Shown here: one piece after another, positions 8,685-17,014 of the stretch | How the letters are laid out: every line of letters starts with the position of its first letter | Numbering within the stretch: the first letter of the stretch is position 1 | Assembly (NCBI RefSeq): GCF_963378085.1 | Contig: NZ_OY726395.1 | Location: forward strand, 868,001 to 932,000 | Length of the DNA: 64,000 bases | Direction: 5' to 3' | Source of the DNA: Mycolicibacterium sp. MU0050 | GTDB taxonomy: Bacteria; Actinomycetota; Actinomycetes; Mycobacteriales; Mycobacteriaceae | Notes under the pieces: model-generated | Told to the model about the DNA's origin: nothing | Databases searched by the model: none | What the model saw: the letters and a program-made list of their open reading frames with translations, nothing else | Made by a program: the position numbers and the translations under genes

Positions 8685-9392
8685 CTAACCCAGGGGTAAT
8701 TCGGCGAAGACCGCGCCGGTCGGTTGCTCGGAGCCCGCGCCGGGCTCGACGGTGAAGGCCAGGGTGGTGGAGTCACCCAACGCGGGCACCACCGCCGTCG
8801 TCGACGGTGAGACGGTGGCGGCGTCCATGGTGCCCGCCGACGTCGCGCGCTCGGCGTCCACGAGCCACATCTGATAGACGGTGCCCTCGGCGGGCGGGGC
8901 GACGTTGTTCATCACCAACACCCCGGCGTCGCGCTCGTGGGAGTACACGAAGGTCGCCGTGCCGCCGGTGGGGATCGGCCCCGACACCGTCCGCACGTCC
9001 GGCGCCGCGAAGATCAGCTCCGCGGTCGACGGCTCGGCCGCCGGGCGCATCGACAGGCCGATGCCCACCGCGCCCAGCCCGATCACCACCGCCGCCGCGG
9101 CCGCCAGAGCCGCGGACCGCCACCGGCGCGGTGATCGCAGCGGGCGCACCTTGTCCGCGGCGACCGCGGCCAGGATCCGCCCGCGCAACTCGGGCGGCGG
9201 TTCCAGCGCGGTGGCGGCCGCGACGGTGGCCATGGTCTCGCGGACGGCGCGGACCTCGTCGAAGAACGCATCGGCCTCCGCGGCGCCGGCCAGCCGCGTC
9301 TCCAGTTCGTCGCGTTCGGCCCGATCCAGCGCGTTCAGTGCGTACGGCGCGGCGAGGTCCAGCAGATCACCGGGGGGATTCGGAGCGCTCAT
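8685..9392 (-). CDS. rskA: Anti-sigma-K factor RskA
   Basis: This is a membrane anti-sigma factor that holds SigK inactive. Its 235 aa comprise a cytoplasmic N-terminal sigma-binding domain (DLAAPYALNALDRAERDELETRL, about residues 10-80), one transmembrane segment (about 91-115, an Ala/Val/Leu-rich run after RRWRS), and an extracytoplasmic RskA domain with the conserved YQMWLVDAER and PTGAVFAELPLG. No H-x3-C-x2-C zinc motif is present, as expected for RskA. The start is 1 nt after the sigK stop, so the two are translated together. In M. tuberculosis, RskA is cut by regulated intramembrane proteolysis to release SigK; that part is known biology, not visible here. Confidence 0.95.
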   Translation of the reverse strand: MSAPNPPGDLLDLAAPYALNALDRAERDELETRLAGAAEADAFFDEVRAVRETMATVAAATALEPPPELRGRILAAVAADKVRPLRSPRRWRSAALAAAAAVVIGLGAVGIGLSMRPAAEPSTAELIFAAPDVRTVSGPIPTGGTATFVYSHERDAGVLVMNNVAPPAEGTVYQMWLVDAERATSAGTMDAATVSPSTTAVVPALGDSTTLAFTVEPGAGSEQPTGAVFAELPLG

Positions 9393-9393
9393 C

Positions 9394-9972
9394 TCACCGC
9401 ATCCCCAGGCAATTGCGCAGGTTGCGCAGGGCGTCGCGCATCCGTGACTTGACGGTGGCCAGGTTGGCCGACAGCTGCTCGGACACCTGCACGTAGGTCA
9501 GGCCGTCGTAATAGGCCATCTGCACGCATTGGCGCTGCAGATCGGTCAGGCCGTCCAGACACTGGGTGACCTGTCGGCGCTCGTCGCGCACCAGTACCGA
9601 CTCGCTGACCTGGTCGATCGCCGGCTCGACGGACGCCGCACCGTACTGGGAATTCCGTCGGCTGGCGGCCTCCTCGCTGCGGACCCGGTCGACGGCCCGG
9701 CGGTGGGCCAGGGTCATCAGCCACGCCAACGCGGAGCCGGAGGCCGGGTCGTAGCTGTCGGCGGACCGCCACACCTGCAGGTAGACCTCCTGGGTGGTCT
9801 CCTCGCTGTAGCCGGGGTCGCGTAGGACCCGCGAGACGAGCCCGAACACCCGGGCGCGGGTCAGGTCATAGAACTCCGCAAATGCATCCGGGTCGCGCCG
9901 CGCGACCCGGCGCAACACAACGTCGAGGTCGTCGGCCACGGATGCGAGCCTAGCTGGCGGGGCGGCAATCAT
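9394..9972 (-). CDS. sigK: ECF sigma factor SigK
   Basis: This extracytoplasmic-function sigma factor (192 aa) has region 2 (DAFAEFYDLTRARVFGLVSRVL, ETTQEVYLQVWRSA, WLMTLAHRRAVDRVR, about residues 28-100) and region 4 (LTDLQRQCVQMAYYDGLTYVQVSEQL, then TVKSRMRDALRNLRNCLG, about 140-190). Sequence and gene order match M. tuberculosis SigK (Rv0445c), which drives mpt70/mpt83 and its own locus. The ATG at 9972 is chosen. SigK is the fifth gene of a six-gene operon (with rskA last), and the operon promoter upstream of the first gene looks like a SigK promoter, so autoregulation is likely. No mpt70/mpt83 homologue is in the window. Confidence 0.96.
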   Translation of the reverse strand: MIAAPPARLASVADDLDVVLRRVARRDPDAFAEFYDLTRARVFGLVSRVLRDPGYSEETTQEVYLQVWRSADSYDPASGSALAWLMTLAHRRAVDRVRSEEAASRRNSQYGAASVEPAIDQVSESVLVRDERRQVTQCLDGLTDLQRQCVQMAYYDGLTYVQVSEQLSANLATVKSRMRDALRNLRNCLGMR

Positions 9973-9978
9973 GGCAAA

Positions 9979-10758
9979 TTATCCGCGCTTCGGGGGTCGA
10001 GGAATGAAAAACGCTGTCCGAGAGGAGTATTCACGGTATCCGGGGCGTTCGGCCATGTACTTCTCAGCCAGTCTGGCTCCGGTGGCGTACACCAGGAAGT
10101 AGGTCATCGCCGCCGGTGAGGCCACCGTGGCAAGCGCCAGCGGGCCGTTGATGGTCACCAGCCACAGCCCCCACCACAGGCAGGCATCGCCGAAATAGTT
10201 CGGGTGCCGGGTCCAGGACCACAGTCCGCGGTCCATGATTCGCCCCCTGTTGGCCGGATCGGCCTTGAACCGCTTCAGCTGGTGGTCCCCGACGGCCTCG
10301 AAGAACAGGCCGAGCGCCCACAGCACGATCCCGACGGCCAGCACCGGCCACAGCGCCGGCGGAGTCGCGCCGGTGGTGGCGGACAGTTGCAACGGCAGCG
10401 ACACGAACCACACCGAGGCGCCCTGGATGACGAAGACCTTGCGCAGGACGTGCGTGACGGAATGGTCGCCGCCCAACAGGTCGCGGTAGCGGGGGTCCTC
10501 ACCCTTGCCGACGGTCTTGCTCTGGATGTGCAGCGCCAGCCGCAGCCCCCACACCGCGACCAGAACCAGCAGCAGGACCCGACGGGTGATATCGCCGTCA
10601 CCCAGGATCGCCGCGACGGTGGCGACGGCGACGAACCCGAGGCCCCAGGCCACGTCGACGACGTTGTATCGCCCGATGCGACGACCGATCAGGAACGCGG
10701 TCCCGAACAGCACAACGATGACGGCCAACGACACCGCGGATACGACAAGGAAATTCAC
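9979..10758 (-). CDS. DUF1295 membrane protein (Rv0446c-like)
   Basis: This integral membrane protein of 259 aa has about six hydrophobic segments and the DUF1295/steroid 5-alpha-reductase-like C-terminal signature (RGRIMDRGLWSWTRHPNYFGDACLWWG, then ERPGYREYSSRTAFFIP). Family members resemble sterol reductases or isoprenylcysteine methyltransferases and have no settled role in mycobacteria. Its start is GTG 10758, overlapping the stop of the cyclopropane-type methyltransferase as GTGA, so expression is coupled. Position between a fatty-acid methyltransferase and sigK suggests an envelope-lipid function, which is inference. Confidence 0.9.
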   Translation of the reverse strand: MNFLVVSAVSLAVIVVLFGTAFLIGRRIGRYNVVDVAWGLGFVAVATVAAILGDGDITRRVLLLVLVAVWGLRLALHIQSKTVGKGEDPRYRDLLGGDHSVTHVLRKVFVIQGASVWFVSLPLQLSATTGATPPALWPVLAVGIVLWALGLFFEAVGDHQLKRFKADPANRGRIMDRGLWSWTRHPNYFGDACLWWGLWLVTINGPLALATVASPAAMTYFLVYATGARLAEKYMAERPGYREYSSRTAFFIPRPPKRG

Positions 10759-12014
10759 CGGTTACCTCCACTGCGCGCAAACGTCCACTGATAGACATCG
10801 AGATACCCGGAGCGGAACCCGGCCTCCGAGTAGGCCAGGTAGAGCTCCCACATGCGTTGGAATGTTCCATCGAAACCCAGAGCCGACACCGCATTTCGTC
10901 GCCGCATGAAGTTCTCCCGCCACAACCGCAGCGTCTCGGCGTAGTGCGGTCGCAGCGAGAACATGTCGACGGTGCGCAACCCGGTGCGCCGTTCGGTGAT
11001 GTCGAAGATGGCCTCGGGGGACGGCAGCAGGCCGCCAGGGAAGATGTACTTCTGGATCCAGGTGTAGGTGTTGCGGCTGGCCAACATCCGGTCGTGCGGC
11101 ATGGTGATGGTCTGGATGGCCACTCGGCCGCCAGGGGCCACCAGCCGATCCAGGGCCTGGAAGTAGTCCGGCCAGTTGCGATAGCCGATGGCCTCCACCA
11201 TCTCCACCGACACCACCGCGTCGAATCGTCCTGTGACATCACGGTAATCGAGCAGCTGAACCTCGACGCGGTCGGTCAAGCCGGCGGCGGCCACGCGCTG
11301 TCGCGCCAGTTGTTGCTGTTCGGCGGACAGCGTCACGGTGGTCACGTGGGCTCCCCGCGCCGCCGCCCGCAGCGCCAATTCGCCCCACCCGGTGCCGATC
11401 TCGAGCACCCGGCACCCCGCCGTGACGCCCGCGCTGTCCAGGAGTCGGTCGATCTTCCGTCGTTGCGCGGCGGCCAATCCGTCCGCCGTGGCCGGCAGCG
11501 AGTCGAACAGGGCACTCGAGTACGTCATGGTCTCGTCGAGAAACTCGGCGAACAGCGCGTTGGACAAGTCGTAGTGCGCGGAGATGTTGCGACGGGCCTG
11601 CGCGCGGGTGTTGCGGTGTGAATCAGGTTGCCCGGCGAGCACGATGGGCCGCAGCCACTGCAGCGGCGCCGGGACCAACTCGGGCAACGCACCGGCGAGG
11701 GTGGTGAGCACGCCGACGAGGTCCTCGGCGGTCCATTCGCCGGCCATGTAGGACTCACCGAACCCGATCAGCCCGTGCCGCCCGACTCGGCGGGCCAGCC
11801 GGTCGGGGTGGTGCAGGACCAGGGTGGGCAACGTCGGGTCGGCCGCCCCGACCACCGTCCCGTCGGGATAGTGCAGCCGCATCGGAAGGCTCCGCGCGGC
11901 CCGCCGCAGCAGGGCCGAGGCCGCCCGCGCGGACAGCGCGGCGACGGGCCCGCCGGGAACGGAATCGACGTCGGGCCAACGGCTTCGGCCGGGACTGGGG
12001 GCGGTGATGGTCAT
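10755..12014 (-). CDS. ufaA1: Cyclopropane-fatty-acyl-phospholipid synthase-like methyltransferase
   Basis: This 419-aa SAM-dependent methyltransferase belongs to the CFA synthase family and is the counterpart of Rv0447c (UfaA1). It carries the family block ISAHYDLSNALFAEFLDETMTYSSA (split here as ISAHYDLSN and MTYSSALF), the SAM-binding loop VLEIGTGWGELA (about residue 200), and YRDVTGRFDAVVSVEMVEAIG. Such enzymes transfer a methylene or methyl group to an unsaturated acyl chain of a membrane phospholipid; UfaA1 has been linked to tuberculostearic-type lipid formation, with the exact activity debated. ATG 12014 overlaps the stop of the upstream DUF1365 gene by 4 nt. An extended upstream frame exists but only overlaps DUF1365. 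Confidence 0.92.
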   Translation of the reverse strand: MTITAPSPGRSRWPDVDSVPGGPVAALSARAASALLRRAARSLPMRLHYPDGTVVGAADPTLPTLVLHHPDRLARRVGRHGLIGFGESYMAGEWTAEDLVGVLTTLAGALPELVPAPLQWLRPIVLAGQPDSHRNTRAQARRNISAHYDLSNALFAEFLDETMTYSSALFDSLPATADGLAAAQRRKIDRLLDSAGVTAGCRVLEIGTGWGELALRAAARGAHVTTVTLSAEQQQLARQRVAAAGLTDRVEVQLLDYRDVTGRFDAVVSVEMVEAIGYRNWPDYFQALDRLVAPGGRVAIQTITMPHDRMLASRNTYTWIQKYIFPGGLLPSPEAIFDITERRTGLRTVDMFSLRPHYAETLRLWRENFMRRRNAVSALGFDGTFQRMWELYLAYSEAGFRSGYLDVYQWTFARSGGNR

Positions 12015-12715
12015 GGACGCTCCTGGATCGGGACGCGGCGCAGCCAGAGCAGCACGCCTTGGACACGAATTCCCCACGCCACCCACAGCGGCGCCATCGG
12101 CGCCACCAGCTGGAGCCAGGCGACGCGCGCGGGGGTAGCGGGGTGACGGTGGCCCTGCATGGTCGCGATGAAGGCGGGGTGGTCGGCCCGGTGCAGGGTG
12201 ATCCGGATGTTGAGGGACTCTTCCGGCTGCGGCGCGCTCACCAGGTAGTAGCCGTCGGTGCCGTTGAACGGCGAGACGTACATCTGCTTGGGCACCGGGG
12301 TGTGCCCGTCGGCGGGCAGCAGGTAGGCGTGCCGCTGCCCGTAGGTGTTGTGCACCTCGGCGATCACCGCGCGCAGTTGCCCGCTGCGGTCGTGGCACCA
12401 GAAGACGCTCAGCGGGTTGAAGACGAAGCCCAGGACGCGGGCCTGCAGCAACGCGGTGACCTGACCGCCCCGCAGGTCGATGCCGTGCCCGGCCAGAAAG
12501 CAGTCGACTCGGCGGCGCAGGGTGTCCGGGCCGGCTGCGGGCGGCCGCAGATGGTCGGCGGCACGAAACCGGGCGAAGGGGCGCAACGGCAGCGGCAGCC
12601 GCGGCGGCTGATCGACGTCGATGTACCAGCTGTAGCCGCGGTGCTCGAAGTGGTGCCGGACCGGCTCGCGCCGCAGATGTGTGATGCGGGTGCGGTAGAT
12701 GGCGGTGGTGCTCAT
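12011..12715 (-). CDS. DUF1365 protein (Rv0448c-like)
   Basis: This 234-aa protein begins MSTTAIYRTRITHLRREPVRHHF and carries typical DUF1365 blocks: FEHRGYSWYIDVD, LGFVFNPLSVFWCHD (about residue 100), AEVHNTYGQRHAYLL, and KQMYVSPFNGTDGYY. In many bacteria DUF1365 is encoded next to a COG2907 flavoprotein and a CFA-synthase-like enzyme, as here, and is thought to take part in fatty-acyl modification; the reaction is unknown. The start and stop each overlap a neighbour by 4 nt (ATGA), so it is embedded in the operon. Confidence 0.92.
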   Translation of the reverse strand: MSTTAIYRTRITHLRREPVRHHFEHRGYSWYIDVDQPPRLPLPLRPFARFRAADHLRPPAAGPDTLRRRVDCFLAGHGIDLRGGQVTALLQARVLGFVFNPLSVFWCHDRSGQLRAVIAEVHNTYGQRHAYLLPADGHTPVPKQMYVSPFNGTDGYYLVSAPQPEESLNIRITLHRADHPAFIATMQGHRHPATPARVAWLQLVAPMAPLWVAWGIRVQGVLLWLRRVPIQERP

Positions 12716-13989
12716 CGGCGCACCGCCGCCTGCTGCAGCCGTTGCGCGGCGCGCACCCCCGCCGCCGCGCCGTCCTCGTGGAAGCCCCAGCCGTGATAGG
12801 CGCCCGCGAAAACCACGCGGTCGTCGTCGAGTTCGGGCAGGCGTGCTTGGGCGGCCACCGAATCCAGCGTGTACTGCGGATGGTGGTAGGTCATGGTGGC
12901 CAACGTCTGCGCGGGGTCGACCAGGTCGTGGTCGCCGAGGGTGACCAGGAAGCGCTTGGGCCCGCCGAGGCGCATCAGGTGGGTGACGTCGTAGGTGACC
13001 ACCACCGCGTCGGTGCGGCCGGTCAGCAGGTAGTTCCACGACGCGCGTGCGCGCGGGCGCCGCGGCAGCACCGATTCGTCGGTGTGCAGGCGGGCCAGGT
13101 TGGGGGTGTAGCCGATGGCGCCCAGGACGGCGCGCTCGTAGGCGGTCGGTTCGGCGAGCAGCGCCAGGGCCTGGTCGGAGTGGGTCGCGACGACCACCGC
13201 GTCGAACTCTTCGGGGCCGCGTTGGTCGGTGTGCAGCAGCACCCCGGTCGGCGTGCGCCGCAGCGAGCGCACCGCGGCGCCGAGGCGGATCTCGTCGAGG
13301 TGCTGCGCGATCGCCTCGACGTAGGTGGCTGAACCGCCGACGATTGTGCGCCAGGTCGGCGACCCGAACACCGTCAGCATGCCGTGGTGCTGGAGGAAGA
13401 CGAACAGGTAGCGGGCCGGGTAGTCGAGCGCGGCGACCGGTGGACACGACCACACGGCGGCCACCAGCGGGGTCATGAAGTATTCGACGAAGAACGGCGA
13501 GAAGTTGTGCCGGGTCAGGAAGGTGCCCAGCGATTCATCGGGCCCCGACGCGTCGCTGTCGAGCAGCGCGGTGGCGTGCCGGTGAAACTTCTTGACCTCC
13601 AACAGCATCGCGAGGTAGCGCGGGCGGGTCAGATTGCTCAGGGTGGGGAACAGCCCGCCGAAGCCGCGGGCGCCCGCGTACTCGAGGCCGGTCGCGTCGG
13701 CCCGTACCGACATCGACATGTCGGTGTCGCGGGTGGCGATGTTCAGCTCGTAGAACAGGCGGCACAGGGTGGGGTAGGTGCGCGTGTTGTGCACCAGGAA
13801 CGCCGAGTCGACCCGCTCGCTGACCCCGTCACCGCGGTCCACGACGTGGGTGTGGGCGTGCCCGCCCAGCCGGGTGTCGGCCTCGAACAGGGTGACGCGG
13901 TCGCGCCGGGACAGCGTGTAGGCGGCCGTGAGACCGGCTACTCCGCTGCCGATGACGGCGATGGACCGTCGGGTGTCGTCGATGTGCAC
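12712..13989 (-). CDS. FAD-dependent oxidoreductase (COG2907, Rv0449c-like), first gene of the sigK operon
   Basis: This 425-aa flavoprotein starts with a Rossmann FAD motif VIGSGVAGLTAAYTL at about residues 11-25 followed by the acidic strand end LFEAD. Further family blocks are FLVHNTRTYPTLCRLF, GGSATYVEAIA and the C-terminal FAD loop VVFAGAYHGWGFHEDGAAAGVRAA. It belongs to the COG2907 amine-oxidase-like group always seen with DUF1365 and CFA synthase homologues; a role in oxidising or desaturating acyl chains is plausible but unproven. The start is GTG 13989, only 7 nt downstream of a putative SigK -10 element, so the transcript is probably leaderless. Confidence 0.92.
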   Translation of the reverse strand: MHIDDTRRSIAVIGSGVAGLTAAYTLSRRDRVTLFEADTRLGGHAHTHVVDRGDGVSERVDSAFLVHNTRTYPTLCRLFYELNIATRDTDMSMSVRADATGLEYAGARGFGGLFPTLSNLTRPRYLAMLLEVKKFHRHATALLDSDASGPDESLGTFLTRHNFSPFFVEYFMTPLVAAVWSCPPVAALDYPARYLFVFLQHHGMLTVFGSPTWRTIVGGSATYVEAIAQHLDEIRLGAAVRSLRRTPTGVLLHTDQRGPEEFDAVVVATHSDQALALLAEPTAYERAVLGAIGYTPNLARLHTDESVLPRRPRARASWNYLLTGRTDAVVVTYDVTHLMRLGGPKRFLVTLGDHDLVDPAQTLATMTYHHPQYTLDSVAAQARLPELDDDRVVFAGAYHGWGFHEDGAAAGVRAAQRLQQAAVRR

Positions 13990-13996
13990 ATCTGGT

Positions 13997-14023
13997 ATTC
14001 GGAGCCGTGCCCCGCTCGGATGG
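13997..14023 (-). promoter_or_regulatory. SigK-type promoter of the Rv0449c-rskA-like operon
   Basis: On the minus strand CCATCC (-35, 14018-14023) and CCGAAT (-10, 13997-14002) are separated by 15 nt. This matches the two halves of the SigK promoter motif described for mycobacteria (CCATCC/CCGAAT as I recall it). Seven nucleotides separate the -10 from the GTG at 13989, so transcription should begin at or next to the start codon. Only 20 nt separate the site from the end of the upstream HNH gene. Confidence 0.8.
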
Positions 14024-14043
14024 GTGCGACGCGACCGGCCAGT

Positions 14044-15654
14044 TCAGAAGGGTGGCGGCTCGTTGCGTTCGGCGACGTAGGCGTCGTTGTGGGCGCGTTC
14101 GGCCTTGATGTAGGCGGCGCGGGATTGCGCGCGAGTACGGCGGCGCTTCGGCATCATCAGGGCCCGCCCGGGGCCGTGATCGGGTGGTCGCCCGTTCGCG
14201 ACCGGAGTGGTGGTGATGTCCCAGGCCGGCAAGAGCAGCGCCGCGCCGGGTTTGGTGACATAGCGCCGCCCCGAGGGCGTGGTGAAGGTGATGCTGCCGT
14301 CGGGGGCTTGGATGTCCGTCCAGCCGTCCCAGAAGGTTTTGAGCAGGTGATGTTTTCGGCATCGACAACTCAGGTTGGCCGGGTGGGTGAGTCCGGCGGG
14401 ATACGGCGTGGTGTGGTCGATGTCCGCAGTGACGGCGGGCTGGTCACAGCCCGGGTAGCGGCAGGTCAGATCCCGCAGCCGAATCCAGGTGTCCAGGGCG
14501 GCCGAGGGGCGGTATCGGTTTTCGGGGTTCGGGTTCGGCGCGGTCACCGGCTTGACCTGCGCGCCCTGCTGGATCAACTCGGCAAGCAGCGGGGCGGGCA
14601 GGTGGCCGCCGCCGATGAGCAGCGCCGGCGGGGTGGGACCCGGGGCGGGGCTCGGCGGTGCGGCGGTGTCGTGCGGCGCGGCGGTGTCGGGTGCCGCGAC
14701 GGGCGTGGGGCTCGGTGGCGCGGCGGGGTTGGGGCACGATGCTGCCGCGGTGTCGGGCGAGGCCGCGGGTCGGGCAGGTGCGGGCGGCTCGGGGATCCGC
14801 CCGTCGCCGTGGATCAGTGGATCGGGCGCGCTTCGGGTGGCGGCGGTCTCCGCGAGGACATGGATGACGACACCCGTGGCCCGCCCGTCGTCGGTCGCGG
14901 CCGAACAGGCGGGGTTGCCGCACAGGCACTTGAGGTGCTCGGAGTTCGCCGCGAGCGCGCCGACCGCATCGGCCCGGCGCTGGGCCAGGGTCCGCGGGTC
15001 GTCCGGGCACACACCGCGCGCCATGGCCGTCAGACGTTGTTGTAGGCGCAGGGCGTCGGTGGGCTGTAGGCGGCCCCAGACCTCGGTGGTGGCCGCGTCG
15101 TCGTTGCGGCCGCCGACGACGAAATCGCGGGACCGGACGTTGTCGCGGGTGCGACGCAACGCACCCGGGTCGATGCGGTCGATCCACACATCGAGGGCCT
15201 GCTTGAGCTTGTAGTCCGACAGCGGACCCCAATTGGCGGCGCGTTCGGAGATGGCAGCGTCGAGGCGCTGCAGCGCCTCGGAATCCTCTACCAGGGCAGT
15301 GCGATCGACGATGACGGCGGCCGTATGGGTGGTGATGGCACCGGCACGCAACATCGCGCCGACGGCGGGCAGTCGGTCGCGCAGGGCGAGGGCGAGGTCG
15401 ATCTGCCGCAGCGCACGGCCGTGGCTGACATTGAGGGCGGCCGCGACTTCGGCTGCAGCCGCATCCCAGTCGTCGCAGGCCCAATCCTGGTGCTCGGCTT
15501 CTCGCAGTCGGCGATCCGCCAATTCGGCAATCGCGCCCAGCCGTTGGGCATCCGCAGCGGCGGTCAGCCGGGCCCAGCCTTCGATGGCCGCGGCTACCGC
15601 GGCATCGTCGGCGTCAACCAGCGCGGTCGCGGAGGGCGGCGGGGTATCGAACAC
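14044..15654 (-). CDS. 13E12-family DUF222/HNH endonuclease, intact
   Basis: This complete member of the 13E12 repeat family has about 536 aa. An N-terminal DUF222 domain (about residues 1-250, including WARLTAAADAQRLGAIAELADRR and LRLQQRLTAMARGVCPDDPRTLAQRRADA) is followed by a zinc-like cluster CLCGNPAC. A long Pro/Ala-rich linker comes next, then the HNH core: CRYPGCDQPAVTADIDHTTPY, NLSCRCRKHHLLKTF. The C-terminus ERNEPPPF resembles that of the broken copy at 4.2 kb. I chose GTG 15654 (VFDTPPPSAT) because an SOS-box-like site overlaps it as in the other copy. Family members are repeated in mycobacterial genomes and several are DNA-damage inducible; a biological role is not settled. Confidence 0.9.
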   Translation of the reverse strand: MFDTPPPSATALVDADDAAVAAAIEGWARLTAAADAQRLGAIAELADRRLREAEHQDWACDDWDAAAAEVAAALNVSHGRALRQIDLALALRDRLPAVGAMLRAGAITTHTAAVIVDRTALVEDSEALQRLDAAISERAANWGPLSDYKLKQALDVWIDRIDPGALRRTRDNVRSRDFVVGGRNDDAATTEVWGRLQPTDALRLQQRLTAMARGVCPDDPRTLAQRRADAVGALAANSEHLKCLCGNPACSAATDDGRATGVVIHVLAETAATRSAPDPLIHGDGRIPEPPAPARPAASPDTAAASCPNPAAPPSPTPVAAPDTAAPHDTAAPPSPAPGPTPPALLIGGGHLPAPLLAELIQQGAQVKPVTAPNPNPENRYRPSAALDTWIRLRDLTCRYPGCDQPAVTADIDHTTPYPAGLTHPANLSCRCRKHHLLKTFWDGWTDIQAPDGSITFTTPSGRRYVTKPGAALLLPAWDITTTPVANGRPPDHGPGRALMMPKRRRTRAQSRAAYIKAERAHNDAYVAERNEPPPF

Positions 15655-15662
15655 ATGTTCTA
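15647..15662. promoter_or_regulatory. LexA/SOS-box-like site at the start of the intact HNH gene
   Basis: TCGAAC-ACAT-GTTCTA matches the mycobacterial LexA palindrome TCGAAC-N4-GTTCGA at 11 of 12 arm positions and overlaps the proposed GTG start at 15654. The equivalent site in the broken copy sits in the same place relative to the start. Confidence 0.7.
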
Positions 15663-15862
15663 TATTCGCGTGAATCCCCGCCCGGGACCACGTTGAGTGC
15701 GGTGGTCTGTGGACGAAACCGCAACTGGGGATAACTGGGTGGCCGGCCGTCAAGCCGGCGGCATGCCGAAATATGCCGGCCGCGGTCACCCGCGGCCAGT
15801 GAAACCCGCGACCTGAACCCGTCGTCCGCGGCCGGCGACCGAGCGCCGGCCGGTGAAACCGG

Positions 15863-16114
15863 TTAGAAGACCATCCCGGCGCCGTAGAACGGGTCGCCGT
15901 ACCACGGCATCGCGTACACCGGGGGCCGAGAAACGATCTGGGTGTTGCCCGGGCTGCTGCACTGCGTGGTGGAGCCGCCGGCGAAGCCGCCGCCCTGGCT
16001 GGTCACTTCGCAATTGGGGTTCAGGGGGTTTGCAGCGGCGGCGGGCGCGGCGATGATTGCCGCGGCGGCACCTCCCGCCATCAAGGCGGGAACGATCAGA
16101 CGCAGCACGCGCAT
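15863..16114 (-). CDS. Small secreted protein with two cysteines
   Basis: This 83-aa protein starts MRVLRLIVPALMAGG, with an N-terminal Sec signal peptide ending near APAAAANP (about residue 28). The mature part of about 55 residues has two Cys (NPNCEV and TTQCSS), Gly-rich spacing and a C-terminal aromatic stretch (YAMPWYGDPFYGAGMVF). An AGAGGGG-like purine run precedes the ATG at 16114. Many small mycobacterial exported proteins have this shape: signal peptide, one disulfide, no domain. I do not recognise the family. It stands alone between the HNH gene and an SDR. Confidence 0.78.
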   Translation of the reverse strand: MRVLRLIVPALMAGGAAAAIIAAPAAAANPLNPNCEVTSQGGGFAGGSTTQCSSPGNTQIVSRPPVYAMPWYGDPFYGAGMVF

Positions 16115-16175
16115 TGGCGAAAACCCCTCTACTGAGAAACCTGGATGTCAGCTGAGAGTGTATAGCCCCGACCCA

Positions 16176-16967
16176 TCAAAGGTCAGGTATAGGCAGGTCG
16201 AGGTTCGGAAAGGTGAGCCCGCCATCGACTTCCAGGGTTTTCCCGGTCAGGTAACTGCCAGCCGGCGAGGCCAGGTAGACCGCCGCGGCGGCGATGTCGG
16301 ACGGGTCGCCGAGGCGCCGCATCGGCGTCGCCCGCTCCATGGGCTCGCGTAGTTCGTCGTTGCTCGCGACGACGTCCAGCGCCGAGGTCAGGATCGAACC
16401 GGGGGCGATCGCGTTGACCCGGATCCGGGGGCACAGGTCCAGCGCGGCCAGCCGGGTGTACTGCGCCAGCGCCCCTTTCGCGGTGCCGTAGGCGGTGAAT
16501 CCGCGGCCGGCCAATCGGCCCATGGTCGAGGTGATGTTGATGATGCTGCCGCCGCCGGAATGCTCGAGCATCAGCGGGACGGCCGCCGCGGTCAGCGCGT
16601 GCGCGGTGCCGACGTTGAACGTGAAGGCGTCGCGCAGTTCCTTTGTCGACGTGTTGAGCAGCGGCGCGGGCATGGTGCCCCCGACGTTGTTGACCACGAT
16701 ATCGAGGCGACTGAACGCCTCGACGGCGGCCGCCGCGAGCTCGGCGGTGGTGTCGGGATGTGCCAGGTCGGCCACCACGAGGTGCGCGCGGCGACCGACG
16801 GCGCGGACCTGCTCGGCGACGGCCTCGAGTTCGGGGCGGGTGCGGGCGGCGATGACGACGTCGGCGCCCACCTCGGCGAAGGCCACCGCGATCGCCGCGC
16901 CCAGGCCGCGGCCGGCGCCGGTGATCACGGCAACCTGGTCGTCGAGTCGGAATTTGTCGAGGATCAT
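16176..16967 (-). CDS. SDR-family oxidoreductase (Rv0927c-like)
   Basis: This 263-aa classical SDR starts [23 protein letters not shown]; the cofactor motif TGAGRGLG is near residue 17, NNVGG near 93, and the catalytic Ser and YGTAK in [21 protein letters not shown]. The C-terminal pattern [14 protein letters not shown] is typical of FabG/3-oxoacyl-reductase-like members. It resembles M. tuberculosis Rv0927c. I take ATG 16967; a GTG 9 nt upstream is possible. It is divergent from the kinase-like gene at 17015 with about 47 nt between, so the two share a promoter region. The substrate is unknown. Confidence 0.9.
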   Translation of the reverse strand: MILDKFRLDDQVAVITGAGRGLGAAIAVAFAEVGADVVIAARTRPELEAVAEQVRAVGRRAHLVVADLAHPDTTAELAAAAVEAFSRLDIVVNNVGGTMPAPLLNTSTKELRDAFTFNVGTAHALTAAAVPLMLEHSGGGSIINITSTMGRLAGRGFTAYGTAKGALAQYTRLAALDLCPRIRVNAIAPGSILTSALDVVASNDELREPMERATPMRRLGDPSDIAAAAVYLASPAGSYLTGKTLEVDGGLTFPNLDLPIPDL

Positions 16968-17014
16968 CGCGGCCACGCTAGCAAGGGGCCGGCGACGGGC
17001 GGTAGGTTCGCACC

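Noticed and set aside
13384-15045. Long plus-strand open frame opposite the sigK operon start and the HNH gene
   Set aside because: It lies antisense to two well-supported genes and is low-complexity Gly/Arg/Val sequence, as expected from a high-GC mirror frame.
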